From Rhodanobacter sp. (GTDB taxonomy: Bacteria; Pseudomonadota; Gammaproteobacteria; Xanthomonadales; Rhodanobacteraceae): a stretch of 40,809 bases of DNA. Positions 1 to 8,695 of this stretch are shown here, one piece after another (the first letter of the stretch is position 1; the number at the start of each line of letters is the position of its first letter). The DNA is taken from contig SCRF01000007.1 of assembly GCA_004322005.1 (NCBI GenBank), positions 1 through 40,809 on the forward strand, given 5' to 3'. The notes under the pieces were generated by a model. The model worked only from the letters and a program-made list of their open reading frames with translations. It had not been told where the DNA came from and searched no databases. A program made the position numbers and the translations under genes.

Positions 1-948
<948 letters not shown>

Positions 949-960
949 CCGCCTGAATCC

Positions 961-1020
961 GTAGGAGTCCGCTGGCGGGCGATGCTTTTGAAATGCATCG
1001 GCCCGCCAGCGGGCTCCTAC
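961..1020. repeat. REP-like 60-bp palindrome, GTAGGAG family
   Basis: A near-perfect inverted repeat of 60 bp runs from GTAGGAGTCCGCTGGCGGGC to its complement ending GGGCTCCTAC, with a GATGC/GCATC inner stem. It sits between the convergent ends of glmS and manC and could act as a bidirectional terminator in RNA form. A related element with the same GTAGGAGCCCGCTTGCGGGC start lies between etfA and etfB, so this is a dispersed repeat family and not a one-off terminator. Confidence 0.8.
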
Positions 1021-1037
1021 GGCGCTAAGGTCTGATC

Positions 1038-2450
1038 TCAGGCGCGGCCGTAGACGTCGTCGTAGCGCACGATGTCGTCTTCGCCGAGGTAGCTGCCGGA
1101 TTGCACCTCGATCAGCTCCAGCGCGACCTTGCCGGGATTGCGCAGGCGGTGCTTGCTGCCCAGCGGGATGTAGGTGCTCTGGTTCTCGCCGAGCAGGAAC
1201 ACCTTGTCGTCGCAGGTGACCTCGGCGGTGCCGGAGACCACGATCCAGTGCTCGGCGCGGTGATGGTGCTTCTGCAGGCTCAGGCTGGCGCCGGGCTTGA
1301 CCACGATACGCTTGACCTGGAAGCGCCCGCCTTCCTCCAGCGAGTCGTAGCTGCCCCACGGGCGGTACACCACGCGGTGCAGCGAGTGCTCGCTGCGGCC
1401 GGCGACCTTCAGCTGCTCGACGATCTTCTTCACGTCCTGCGCGGCGTCGCGGTGCGCCACCAGGGTGGCGTCCGGCGTGGTCACCACGATCAGGTCGTCG
1501 ATGCCGACGGTAGCAAGCAGGTGGCGCTCGTGCGAGCGCAGCAGCGAGTTGCGCGTGTCCACCGCCATGGTGTCGCCCTCGCGCAGATTGCTATCGGCGT
1601 CCTTGTCGCCGGTCAGCCACAGCGCCGACCACGAGCCGATGTCGCTCCACGCACAGCTGACCGGGACCACCGCGGCGCGCCGGGTCTTTTCCATCACCGC
1701 GTAGTCGATCGAGTCGTCCGGCACCTGCGCGAACGCGTCCCGGTCGATGCGCACGAAGTCGAGGTCGGCGGTGGCTTTCGCATGCGCCGCGCGCACTGCG
1801 GCCAGCATCGCCGGCGCATGCGCGGCCAGCTCCTCCAGGTAGCGCGAAGCCTTGAACAGGAACATGCCGGAGTTCCAGTCGTAGCCGCCGTCGGCGAGGT
1901 ACGACCCGGCCGTGGCCAGGTCGGGTTTCTCGACGAACTGCTCCACGCGGAAACCGTGGCCGTCGATCGCCTCGGCGCGGCGGATGTAGCCGAAGCCGGT
2001 CTCGGCGCGATCCGGGCGGATGCCGAAGGTGACCAGCCAGCCCTGCGCCGCCAGCGGCATTGCCTGCCTCACGCCCTCGACGAAGGCGGCGGTGTCGCCG
2101 ATCAGGTGGTCGGCCGGCAGCACCAGCAGCATGGCGTCGGCGTCGCGCTGCAAGGCCTCAAGCGCGCCCAGCGCGATCGCCGGCGCGGTGTTGCGGGCCA
2201 GCGGCTCCAGCACGATGGTGGCGTCGGTAATGTCCATTTCCAGCAACTGGTCGGCGGCGAGAAAGCGGTGGTCCTCGCTGGCCACCACGATCGGCGCGGC
2301 GACGCCCGGCAGCTGCCGGGTGCGCGCGATGGTCTGCTGGAACAGCGTACCCTTGCCGGCCAGTTCCAGGAACTGCTTGGGCAGGTTCTTGCGCGATACC
2401 GGCCACAGCCGGGTGCCACTGCCGCCGCTGAGGATGAGGGGGATCAACAT
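1038..2450 (-). CDS. manC: ManC/XanB, bifunctional GDP-mannose pyrophosphorylase / mannose-6-phosphate isomerase
   Basis: This 470-residue cytoplasmic enzyme makes GDP-mannose from mannose-1-phosphate and GTP; the fused isomerase interconverts fructose-6-P and mannose-6-P. The N-terminal nucleotidyltransferase (about residues 1-285) opens with the pyrophosphorylase signature GGSGTRLWPVSRKNLPKQF, and the type II isomerase cupin follows (about 355-465) with YRPWGSY and KHHHRAEHW. Length fits the bifunctional family. It follows rfbBACD on the same strand, the order known for rmlBACD-xanB in Xanthomonas. The phosphomannomutase that normally follows is not here. A displaced rfbD tail separates it from rfbD. 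GDP-mannose could feed O-antigen or exopolysaccharide synthesis. Confidence 0.95.
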   Translation of the reverse strand: MLIPLILSGGSGTRLWPVSRKNLPKQFLELAGKGTLFQQTIARTRQLPGVAAPIVVASEDHRFLAADQLLEMDITDATIVLEPLARNTAPAIALGALEALQRDADAMLLVLPADHLIGDTAAFVEGVRQAMPLAAQGWLVTFGIRPDRAETGFGYIRRAEAIDGHGFRVEQFVEKPDLATAGSYLADGGYDWNSGMFLFKASRYLEELAAHAPAMLAAVRAAHAKATADLDFVRIDRDAFAQVPDDSIDYAVMEKTRRAAVVPVSCAWSDIGSWSALWLTGDKDADSNLREGDTMAVDTRNSLLRSHERHLLATVGIDDLIVVTTPDATLVAHRDAAQDVKKIVEQLKVAGRSEHSLHRVVYRPWGSYDSLEEGGRFQVKRIVVKPGASLSLQKHHHRAEHWIVVSGTAEVTCDDKVFLLGENQSTYIPLGSKHRLRNPGKVALELIEVQSGSYLGEDDIVRYDDVYGRA

Positions 2451-2461
2451 AACTGTCCTTT

Positions 2462-2590
2462 TCAGTGGTTTGTCGTGACCAGCCTACGTATCACATCATG
2501 CAGGCCGTGCTGCCAGTCAGGCAGCGTGAAGTTGAAATATCGCTGGAAACCGCCATTATCCCGCAACGACCAGATCCTGATCCAGCCGTA
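2462..2590 (-). pseudogene. Displaced 3'-end remnant of an rfbD allele
   Basis: On the minus strand this stretch encodes about 42 residues ending in a stop, closely resembling the C terminus of the intact rfbD just upstream. Both contain WSL-DN--FQ--F---LPDW--GL--VI, in the same order and spacing and both at the very end of the frame. The remnant reads WSLRDNGGFQRYFNFTLPDW where the intact gene reads WSLLDNTNFQQRFAVPLPDW. Roughly half the residues match, so it comes from a diverged allele and is not a recent copy. It has no start of its own and abuts a REP pair. The likely origin is replacement of the resident rfbD by an incoming one, leaving the old tail behind. Confidence 0.75.
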
Positions 2591-2652
2591 GGGCGGGCAC
2601 CGCCCGCCAGATCTTGAGCCAGAGCCAACGCGGCGGGCAATGCCCGCCCTAC
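2588..2652. repeat. Twin REP-like hairpins (GTAGGGCGGGCA family)
   Basis: GTAGGGCGGGCA at the left end is repeated as its exact complement (TGCCCGCCCTAC) at the right end. Each end also folds by itself: GGCGGGC-ACC-GCCCGCC on the left and GGCGGGC-AAT-GCCCGCC on the right. This two-hairpin layout is typical of paired REP elements. It lies exactly between the intact rfbD and its displaced tail, and could also stop transcription from the rfb operon. Confidence 0.75.
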
Positions 2653-2679
2653 GAAACGAGCGTAGCGCCCTCGGGTGAG

Positions 2680-3615
2680 TTACTGCGGGTGGTTGCCGAG
2701 TTGGGCAATCACGCTGTACAAGCCGTCGCGCCAGTCCGGTAGAGGCACGGCAAACCGCTGCTGGAAATTCGTGTTGTCCAGCAGTGACCACTCTGGACGC
2801 ACGGCTGGCGTGGGGAATTCGGCGCTGCTGATCGGAATTACCCGCGGTTGGCGGGCAAGCAGGCCCTGTGCCGCGGCCTGTTCGAAGATCGCGCTGGCGA
2901 AGCCGTGCCAGGTCGTCGCGCCGCTGGCGACAAGATGATGCGTACCGGCCAGTGCACGGCGCTGCGCGCCATCCGACTGCAGCCAGCGGTCGAGCGCGGC
3001 GAGCGTGCCGTGCACGATCAGCATCGTATCGGTCGGTGCGCCGTGCTGGTCGGACACCACGCGCAGCTCGTCGCGTTCCGCGCCCAGGCGCAGCATGGTG
3101 CGCAGGAAGTTGTGTCCATGGGCGGCGTAGACCCACGCCGTGCGGAAGGTGAGGTGATCGGCACCGCTGCCGCGCAGCGCCTGCTCGCCGGCGAGCTTGC
3201 TGCGGCCATAGGCGCCGAGCGGGCCGGTGGGCGCGTCGACGGCGTACGGCTGCGCCTGCCTGCCGTCGAACACGTAGTCGGTCGAGTAGTGGATCACCAG
3301 CGCGCCGTGCGCCGCGGCCCATTGACCCAGCACGCCGACCGCCTCGCCGTTGACACGGGTGGCTAGCGCCTCTTCCTGCTCGGCACGGTCGACCGCGGTG
3401 TACGCGGCGGCATTGACGATCACGTCGGGCCGCAGGCGGTCGAGCAGGGCGGGCAGCGATTCGGGAGTCGACAGGTCGGCCGTCTCGCCGGGGCCACAGG
3501 CCGCCAGCACGCCATCACGGCTCGCCGTGATCAACTCGCCGCGTGCAGCCAAACCGCCCTGGTCACGGAACGCACGGCCAAGCTGGCCGTTGGCGCCGAG
3601 TAGGAGGATATTCAT
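2680..3615 (-). CDS. rfbD: RfbD/RmlD, dTDP-4-dehydrorhamnose reductase
   Basis: RmlD uses NAD(P)H to reduce dTDP-6-deoxy-L-lyxo-4-hexulose to dTDP-L-rhamnose, the last step of that pathway. The 311-residue protein begins MNILLLGANGQLGRAF, with the GxxGxxG Rossmann loop; VNAAAYTAVDRAE, YSTDYVF and the YGRSKLAGE segment (catalytic Tyr and Lys) follow. Length is normal. I chose the ATG directly before NILLLGANGQ over one five codons upstream because family members start there. A 151-bp repeat separates it from rfbC. Its 3' end is duplicated in diverged form downstream, which suggests recombination at this border. Confidence 0.95.
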   Translation of the reverse strand: MNILLLGANGQLGRAFRDQGGLAARGELITASRDGVLAACGPGETADLSTPESLPALLDRLRPDVIVNAAAYTAVDRAEQEEALATRVNGEAVGVLGQWAAAHGALVIHYSTDYVFDGRQAQPYAVDAPTGPLGAYGRSKLAGEQALRGSGADHLTFRTAWVYAAHGHNFLRTMLRLGAERDELRVVSDQHGAPTDTMLIVHGTLAALDRWLQSDGAQRRALAGTHHLVASGATTWHGFASAIFEQAAAQGLLARQPRVIPISSAEFPTPAVRPEWSLLDNTNFQQRFAVPLPDWRDGLYSVIAQLGNHPQ

Positions 3616-3634
3616 GGGCGCCTCGAACAAGCAT

Positions 3635-3785
3635 CGTCATTCCCGCGGAAGCGGGACAAATGCGAGCTGTGCGAGCATTGAGTCGCCGAAGGCTGGCCCC
3701 GAAGGGGCGAGCGCAGCGAGTCTTCCAGCGTCCTTGCATGGGCGCGCGGTGAAGTCACTGGATTCCCGCTTTTGCGGGAATGACG
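3635..3785. repeat. 151-bp MITE/REP-doublet element, copy 1
   Basis: The element is bounded by perfect 12-bp terminal inverted repeats, CGTCATTCCCGC and GCGGGAATGACG. Inside are a left hairpin (TCCCGC-GGAA-GCGGGA), a central GGCCCCGAAGGGGC stem and a right hairpin (TTCCCGC-TTTT-GCGGGAA). A second copy of exactly the same length lies at 39393-39543, with the central block nearly identical. It has no coding capacity and would depend on a transposase or RAYT protein elsewhere. It sits between rfbC and rfbD inside the operon. Confidence 0.8.
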
Positions 3786-3811
3786 AGAAAAAACGGCCTG
3801 ACGCGGCTTGC

Positions 3812-4369
3812 TCATGCGGTGTACGTCGGCAAACGCTCGGGCAGCACGTCCGCGAGCAGCGGCGTCTTGTCGTCCTTGTTCGACAGCAGCGGCTCGCTGA
3901 TCGGCCAGTCGATGCCGAGCGAGGCATCGTTCCAGCGGATGCCGGCGTCGGCCTTCGGATCGTACAGTGCGGTGCACTGGTAGGTGAAGGTGGCAAACTC
4001 CGATAGTACGCAGAAGCCGTGCGCGAAACCCTCCGGCACCCAGAAGTGGCGATGGTTGTCGGCGGTCAGCATCACGCCGACCGATTGCCCGAAGGTGGGC
4101 GAGCCACGGCGGATGTCCACCGCCACGTCGTACACCTCGCCTTCCATCAAGCTGACCAGCTTGCCCTGCGGGTTCGGCCACTGGTAGTGCAGGCCGCGCA
4201 GCACGCCGCGCGCGGAGCGCGACACGTTGGACTGCACGAACACGTGGTCGATGCCGGCTTCGCGATACTTGGCCTGGTTGTAGCTCTCGTAGAAGAAACC
4301 GCGGGCGTCGCCGAACACCTGCGGCTCGATGATCAGCGTGCCGGGCAGGGCCGTCTGGACCACTTTCAT
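3812..4369 (-). CDS. rfbC: RfbC/RmlC, dTDP-4-dehydrorhamnose 3,5-epimerase
   Basis: RmlC epimerises C3 and C5 of dTDP-6-deoxy-D-xylo-4-hexulose on the way to dTDP-L-rhamnose. The 185-residue protein is a cupin of normal length. [14 protein letters not shown] and [12 protein letters not shown], which holds the catalytic His, are clear, as is [14 protein letters not shown]. The frame stays open further upstream inside rfbA, but the ATG chosen here overlaps the rfbA stop by four bases (ATGA), like the rfbB/rfbA junction, and gives the usual N terminus ([16 protein letters not shown]). It is translationally coupled in the rfbBACD operon. Confidence 0.96.
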   Translation of the reverse strand: MKVVQTALPGTLIIEPQVFGDARGFFYESYNQAKYREAGIDHVFVQSNVSRSARGVLRGLHYQWPNPQGKLVSLMEGEVYDVAVDIRRGSPTFGQSVGVMLTADNHRHFWVPEGFAHGFCVLSEFATFTYQCTALYDPKADAGIRWNDASLGIDWPISEPLLSNKDDKTPLLADVLPERLPTYTA

Positions 4370-5250
4370 CGCGCATGGCCTTGTCGGGTCAGCTGCTGCA
4401 GATACTGGCCATAGCCGGTCTTGGCCAGCGGCACGGCCAGTGCCAGCAACTGCTCGGCGTTTATCCAGCCATTGAGATAAGCAATCTCTTCCGGGCAGCA
4501 CACCTTCAGGCCCTGCCGGTTCTCGATCGTCTGGATGTAGTTGCCCGCTTCCATCAACGACTCATGCGTGCCAGTGTCGAGCCACGCAAAGCCGCGGCCT
4601 AGCTGCTCCAGGTGCAGCGAGCCATCGTCGAGGTAGCAGCGGTTGAGGTCGGTGATTTCCAGCTCCCCGCGCGGCGAAGGCTTCAGCGAAGCGGCGTAGT
4701 CGCACACACGGCCATCGTAAAAGTACAGACCGGTGACGGCGTAATGTGACTTTGGCTGCGTCGGTTTCTCCTCCAGCCCGATCACCTTGCCGGCGGTATC
4801 GAACTCGGCCACGCCATAGCGCTCCGGATCCTTCACCCAGTAACCGAATACGGTGGCGCCATGCTCACGCGCGGCGGCGCGCTTGAGCCGCTCGGTAAAG
4901 CCGTGGCCGTAGAAAATGTTGTCGCCCAGCACCAGGCAGCTCGGCTTGCCGTCGACGAAGTCGCGGCCGATAGTGAAGGCCTGCGCCAGGCCGTCGGGCG
5001 ACGGCTGCACCGCATACCGGATGTCGATGCCCCACTGCGAGCCATCGCCGAGCAGGCGCTGGAACATATCCTGCTCGTGCGGCGTATTGATGATCAGCAC
5101 TTCGCGGATGCCAGCCAGCATCAGTGTGGCCAGCGGGTAGTAAATCATCGGCTTGTCGTACACCGGCAGCAGCTGTTTGCTGATCGCGCGGGTGATCGGG
5201 TGCAGCCGGGTGCCGGAACCGCCGGCGAGGATGATGCCCTTCGTGCTCAT
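4366..5250 (-). CDS. rfbA: RfbA/RmlA, glucose-1-phosphate thymidylyltransferase
   Basis: RmlA joins glucose-1-phosphate to dTTP, giving dTDP-glucose. The 294-residue protein shows the nucleotidyltransferase signature [20 protein letters not shown] near residue 11, then [20 protein letters not shown], the [20 protein letters not shown] region and [10 protein letters not shown]. Length and sequence are typical. Start and stop overlap both neighbours by four bases. Its product serves rhamnose synthesis and also the FdtAB amino-sugar branch encoded in the island, because that pathway starts from the same dTDP-4-keto-6-deoxyglucose. Confidence 0.97.
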   Translation of the reverse strand: MSTKGIILAGGSGTRLHPITRAISKQLLPVYDKPMIYYPLATLMLAGIREVLIINTPHEQDMFQRLLGDGSQWGIDIRYAVQPSPDGLAQAFTIGRDFVDGKPSCLVLGDNIFYGHGFTERLKRAAAREHGATVFGYWVKDPERYGVAEFDTAGKVIGLEEKPTQPKSHYAVTGLYFYDGRVCDYAASLKPSPRGELEITDLNRCYLDDGSLHLEQLGRGFAWLDTGTHESLMEAGNYIQTIENRQGLKVCCPEEIAYLNGWINAEQLLALAVPLAKTGYGQYLQQLTRQGHAR

Positions 5251-6317
5251 GCGCCCAACCTCTCCATGCGGTAGCTGCCGTCAAGCACGCGCTGCACCCA
5301 CGGCTGGTGGTCGAGATACCAGTCCACCGTGGCGGCGATGCCACTCTCGAAGGTTTGCGAGGGTTTCCAGCCCAGCTCGCGCTGCAGCTTGCTGGAGTCG
5401 ATCGCATAGCGGCGGTCGTGGCCGGGGCGATCCTTAACGTAGGTGATCAACGATTCGCGCGCGCGACCGTCGGCCAGCGAGCGACGTGCATCGAGCAGCG
5501 CGCAGATCGCCTTCACCACGGTAATGTTCTCGCGCTCGGCATTGCCGCCCACGTTGTAGGTTTCGCCCAAGCGGCCGGCATCCAGCACGCGACGGATCGC
5601 GCTGCAATGGTCACCCACGAACAGCCAGTCGCGGATGTTCCTGCCGTCGCCGTAGACCGGCAACGATTCGCCGGCCAGCGCCTTGGCGATCACCAGCGGA
5701 ATCAACTTTTCTGGAAACTGGTACGGCCCATAGTTGTTCGAGCAGTTGGTGGTCAGCACCGGCAGGCCGTAGGTGTGGTGGAACGCGCGCACCAGGTGGT
5801 CGGAAGCAGCTTTCGACGCGGAATACGGCGAGTTTGGCGCGTACGGCGTGGTCTCGGTGAACTTGCCCTCGGCGCCGAGCGAGCCATAGACCTCGTCGGT
5901 GGACACGTGCAGGAAACGGAATGCCTCGCGAGTTGTGCCGTCCAGGCTGCGCCAGTAGTCGCGGGCGCATTCCAGCAAGCCCAGCGTCCCGACCACGTTC
6001 GTCTGCACGAACTCGGCCGGGCCGTCGATCGAGCGGTCCACGTGTGACTCGGCGGCGAAGTTCACGATGGCGTCGGGCTGGTGCTCGGCCAGCAGTTTCG
6101 CCACCAGGGCGCGGTCGCCGATGTCACCGTGTACGAAAACGTGACGCGCATCACCTTGCAGCGAGGCCAGCGTGTCGAGGTTGCCGGCGTAGGTGAGCTT
6201 GTCCAGATTGACCACGCGCAGGCCGTCGGCTATCGCCTGCAGCACGAAATTGGCGCCGATGAAGCCGGCGCCGCCAGTGACGAGCACCGTTTTTCTCCCT
6301 GTGGATGATTCGTTCAT
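5247..6317 (-). CDS. rfbB: RfbB/RmlB, dTDP-glucose 4,6-dehydratase
   Basis: RmlB converts dTDP-glucose to dTDP-4-keto-6-deoxy-D-glucose, the branch point for L-rhamnose and the 3-amino-3,6-dideoxyhexose. The 356-residue protein has the NAD loop [11 protein letters not shown], the catalytic STDEVYG triad with Asp-Glu, [11 protein letters not shown] with Tyr and Lys, and [16 protein letters not shown] start it at the ATG at 6317. The preceding codon is TTG, and an AGGA Shine-Dalgarno lies about ten bases upstream of the ATG. It is the first gene of the minus-strand rfbBACD operon and diverges from the metB-like gene. Confidence 0.97.
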   Translation of the reverse strand: MNESSTGRKTVLVTGGAGFIGANFVLQAIADGLRVVNLDKLTYAGNLDTLASLQGDARHVFVHGDIGDRALVAKLLAEHQPDAIVNFAAESHVDRSIDGPAEFVQTNVVGTLGLLECARDYWRSLDGTTREAFRFLHVSTDEVYGSLGAEGKFTETTPYAPNSPYSASKAASDHLVRAFHHTYGLPVLTTNCSNNYGPYQFPEKLIPLVIAKALAGESLPVYGDGRNIRDWLFVGDHCSAIRRVLDAGRLGETYNVGGNAERENITVVKAICALLDARRSLADGRARESLITYVKDRPGHDRRYAIDSSKLQRELGWKPSQTFESGIAATVDWYLDHQPWVQRVLDGSYRMERLGA

Positions 6318-6401
6318 CAATATGTCCTGGGTTCAACTGGGTGGGGCTGCACGGCGGTTCGAACGCCCAGCAGGCAGCAAATGATGCCGGTTCCGGACGC
6401 G

Positions 6402-6420
6402 ATGACCAAGCACTGGTCAT
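6402..6420. promoter_or_regulatory. Inverted repeat in the rfbB/metB divergent region
   Basis: ATGACCA-AGCAC-TGGTCAT is a perfect 7-bp inverted repeat about 85 bases upstream of the rfbB start. It is the size and shape of a dimeric regulator site. No specific regulator is recognised. Confidence 0.35.
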
Positions 6421-6479
6421 ATCCACGCAGGTACCGGTGCAAGGAAGGTACTGAAAAGCAGACAGTTTGCTCACTTTGA

Positions 6480-6498
6480 GATGAACGTCATCTTCATC
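6480..6498. promoter_or_regulatory. GATGAA-N7-TTCATC inverted repeat upstream of metB promoter
   Basis: A 6-bp inverted repeat with a seven-base spacer ends seven bases before the putative -35 box of the metB-like gene. It resembles the TGAA...TTCA pattern bound by MetR-type regulators but has a longer spacer than I recall for that consensus, so a link to methionine control is only a suggestion. Confidence 0.3.
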
Positions 6499-6505
6499 CG
6501 TCTGT

Positions 6506-6533
6506 CCGACAGTTACCCCTTAGCGGCTAGAAT
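6506..6533 (+). promoter_or_regulatory. Sigma-70-like promoter of the metB-like gene
   Basis: CCGACA (-35, four of six consensus bases) is followed after 16 bases by TAGAAT (-10, five of six). The gene starts about 56 bases downstream and has a GGAGAAA ribosome site. A similar TAGAAT precedes etfB. Confidence 0.45.
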
Positions 6534-6589
6534 CATCGGCTTGATCCTCATCCAGGTGGCCCGTTCGGCGGGTTGGGAGAAATAGGGCG

Positions 6590-7756
6590 ATGAAAAGCGG
6601 CAAACAACGCAGTGAACAGGGAATGGGCACCCGTGCTATCCATGCCGGCCAGCATCCAGACCCCAGCACCGGCGCCATCATGACGCCGATCTACGCGACC
6701 TCGACCTACGTGCAGGAGAGCCCGGGCAAGCACAAGGGCTACGAGTACTCGCGCACGCAGAATCCTACGCGGATGGCTTACGAGCGTTGCGTAGCGGATC
6801 TAGAGGGCGGCGTGGCCGGCTTCGCGTTTGCCTCCGGCCTGGCTGCGGCGGCGACCGTGCTGGACCTGCTCGACTCGGGCAGCCACGTGATCGCGATGGA
6901 CGACCTCTACGGCGGCACCTACCGACTGTTCGAGCGGGTGCGCCGTCGCTCGGCCGGACTGGATTTCAGTTTCATCGACCTGAACGACACGGCGGCGCTG
7001 AAGGCGGCACTGAAGCCGAACACCCGGATGATCTGGGCCGAGACGCCGACCAATCCGATGCTGAAGCTGGTTGACCTGGCGAAGGTGGCCGCGTTCGCGA
7101 AGAAACACGGTCTGATCCTGGTGGTCGACAACACGTTCTGCTCGCCGATGGTGCAGCGGCCGCTGGAGTTCGGCGCCGACCTGGTGCTGCATTCGGCCAC
7201 CAAGTACATCAACGGCCACTCCGACATGGTCGGGGGCATCGTCGTGGCTGGCAGCAAGGAACTGGGCGAGCCGATGGGTTTCCTACAGAACTCGGTGGGC
7301 GCGGTCGCAGGCCCGTTCGATGCGTTCCTCGCCATGCGCGGCCTGAAGACTCTGCATCTGCGCATGCACCAACATTGTGCCAGCGCGTTGGAACTGGCGG
7401 CGTGGCTGCAGAAGCACCCGGCCATCGAGCGGGTGATCTACCCCGGCCTGAAGAGCCATCCGCAGCACGCTCTGGCCAAGCGCCAGATGCACGGTTTCGG
7501 CGGCATCGTCACGATCGAGGTGAAGGGTGGCCTGAAGAAGGCGCGGCGCATGCTGGAGCGCTGTGAGTTGTTCGCGCTGGCGGAATCGCTGGGCGGCGTC
7601 GAAAGCCTGATCGAGCATCCGGCCATCATGACCCACGCTTCGGTGCCTCTAGCCAACCGCAAGCGGCTGGGTATTAGTGACGGGCTGGTGAGGCTGTCGG
7701 TGGGCGTGGAGGATATTGATGACCTGCGCCTGGAACTAGCAACGGCACTGGATTGA
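6590..7756 (+). CDS. metB: MetB-like cystathionine gamma-synthase/lyase family PLP enzyme
   Basis: This 388-residue Cys/Met-metabolism PLP enzyme belongs to the cystathionine gamma-synthase/gamma-lyase group. Key segments are the N-terminal TRAIHAGQHPDPSTGAIMTP, YEYSRTQNPTR, FASGLAAAATVL, DNTFCSPM and SATKYINGHSD, which holds the PLP lysine. The C-terminal region has LAESLGGVESLIEHPA and RLSVGVED. Synthase and lyase activities cannot be told apart by eye; metB is the name used for the gene at this position in Xanthomonas, where metB and etfA flank the hypervariable LPS locus. The same arrangement here marks the left border of the O-antigen island. Upstream are a plausible promoter and a good ribosome site. 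Confidence 0.9.
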   Translation: MKSGKQRSEQGMGTRAIHAGQHPDPSTGAIMTPIYATSTYVQESPGKHKGYEYSRTQNPTRMAYERCVADLEGGVAGFAFASGLAAAATVLDLLDSGSHVIAMDDLYGGTYRLFERVRRRSAGLDFSFIDLNDTAALKAALKPNTRMIWAETPTNPMLKLVDLAKVAAFAKKHGLILVVDNTFCSPMVQRPLEFGADLVLHSATKYINGHSDMVGGIVVAGSKELGEPMGFLQNSVGAVAGPFDAFLAMRGLKTLHLRMHQHCASALELAAWLQKHPAIERVIYPGLKSHPQHALAKRQMHGFGGIVTIEVKGGLKKARRMLERCELFALAESLGGVESLIEHPAIMTHASVPLANRKRLGISDGLVRLSVGVEDIDDLRLELATALD

Positions 7757-7870
7757 CTGCTCCAGTATCGGACATTCGCTTTGCCGCGCCTTGAATGGCG
7801 GGGCAGCCAGTAAACGGCATCCTGCGATGCCGGATGGAACCGCGTCAGTAATTACACCTCACGGAAAACC

Positions 7871-8695
7871 ATGATTTCAGCCTACCGGCTTATCGACCCT
7901 ACCTCCCCATACCGCGCCCTGTTTCGCAACCTCTCCCTGGTGTTGCAGATGGCGCGACGCGATGTTGTTGGGCGCTATCGCGGCTCGTTCGTCGGGCTGC
8001 TGTGGTCGTTCTTCAATCCGTTGCTGATGCTGATGATCTACACGTTCGTCTTCGGCGTCATTTTCAATTCGCGCTGGAACGAGCAGGTGGGCGGTCGCTT
8101 CGAGTTCGCGATCATCCTGTTCGCAGGGCTGAACATCAACGCGATGTTCGCGGAGTGCGCCAACCGCGCTCCGACGTTGATCGTAGAGAACACGAATTTT
8201 GTCAAGAAGGTGGTGTTTCCGCTGGAAACACTGTCATGGAGCGTCATTGGATCGGCCCTGTTCCACCTACTGGTGTCGACGCTGGTGCTGCTGGCTATCG
8301 AATGGATAGTGAGCGGTTCGGTCCCATGGACGGTGGTCTTGTTCCCGATCGTCGTAGCCTGTTTTCTGCCATTCGTAGCGGGAGTCGTCTGGCTGCTGGC
8401 ATCGCTGGGCGTATTCCTGCGCGATCTCAAGCAGGCCGCCGGCATCCTCACGACGGCGCTGATGTTCCTCGCGCCGATCATGTATCCGAAGGAGTTCATT
8501 CCGGCGGAGTTCCGCAGCTGGATGTACCTGAATCCGCTCACCCTTATCGTCGAGGCATCGCGGGACGTGCTGATCTGGGGCAAGCAGCCGGCCTGGGGGA
8601 TGCTCGGGCTTTACACCCTGCTTTCCGGGCTGTTCGCGTGGCTGGCTTTTGCATGGTTCGAGCGCAGCCGCAAGGGATTCGCTGATGTCCTCTGA
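7871..8695 (+). CDS. wzm: Wzm, O-antigen ABC transporter permease
   Basis: This 274-residue ABC-2 type inner-membrane permease should export completed undecaprenyl-linked O polysaccharide. Several hydrophobic spans are evident: FVGLLWSFFNPLLMLMIYTF, LFHLLVSTLVLLAI, VVLFPIVVACFLPFVAGVVW, ILTTALMFLAPIMY and LGLYTLLSGLFAWLAFAWF. RRDVVGRYRGSFVGLLWSF near the N terminus is characteristic of polysaccharide exporters of this family. It overlaps wzt by eleven bases. A 114-base leader with no clear promoter separates it from metB, so transcription of the island may start in this leader or read through from metB. Confidence 0.93.
   Translation: MISAYRLIDPTSPYRALFRNLSLVLQMARRDVVGRYRGSFVGLLWSFFNPLLMLMIYTFVFGVIFNSRWNEQVGGRFEFAIILFAGLNINAMFAECANRAPTLIVENTNFVKKVVFPLETLSWSVIGSALFHLLVSTLVLLAIEWIVSGSVPWTVVLFPIVVACFLPFVAGVVWLLASLGVFLRDLKQAAGILTTALMFLAPIMYPKEFIPAEFRSWMYLNPLTLIVEASRDVLIWGKQPAWGMLGLYTLLSGLFAWLAFAWFERSRKGFADVL

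Noticed and set aside
1101..2591. 496-codon plus-strand open frame opposite manC
   Set aside because: Shadow frame rich in His, Arg and Gln without motifs; manC on the other strand is unambiguous.
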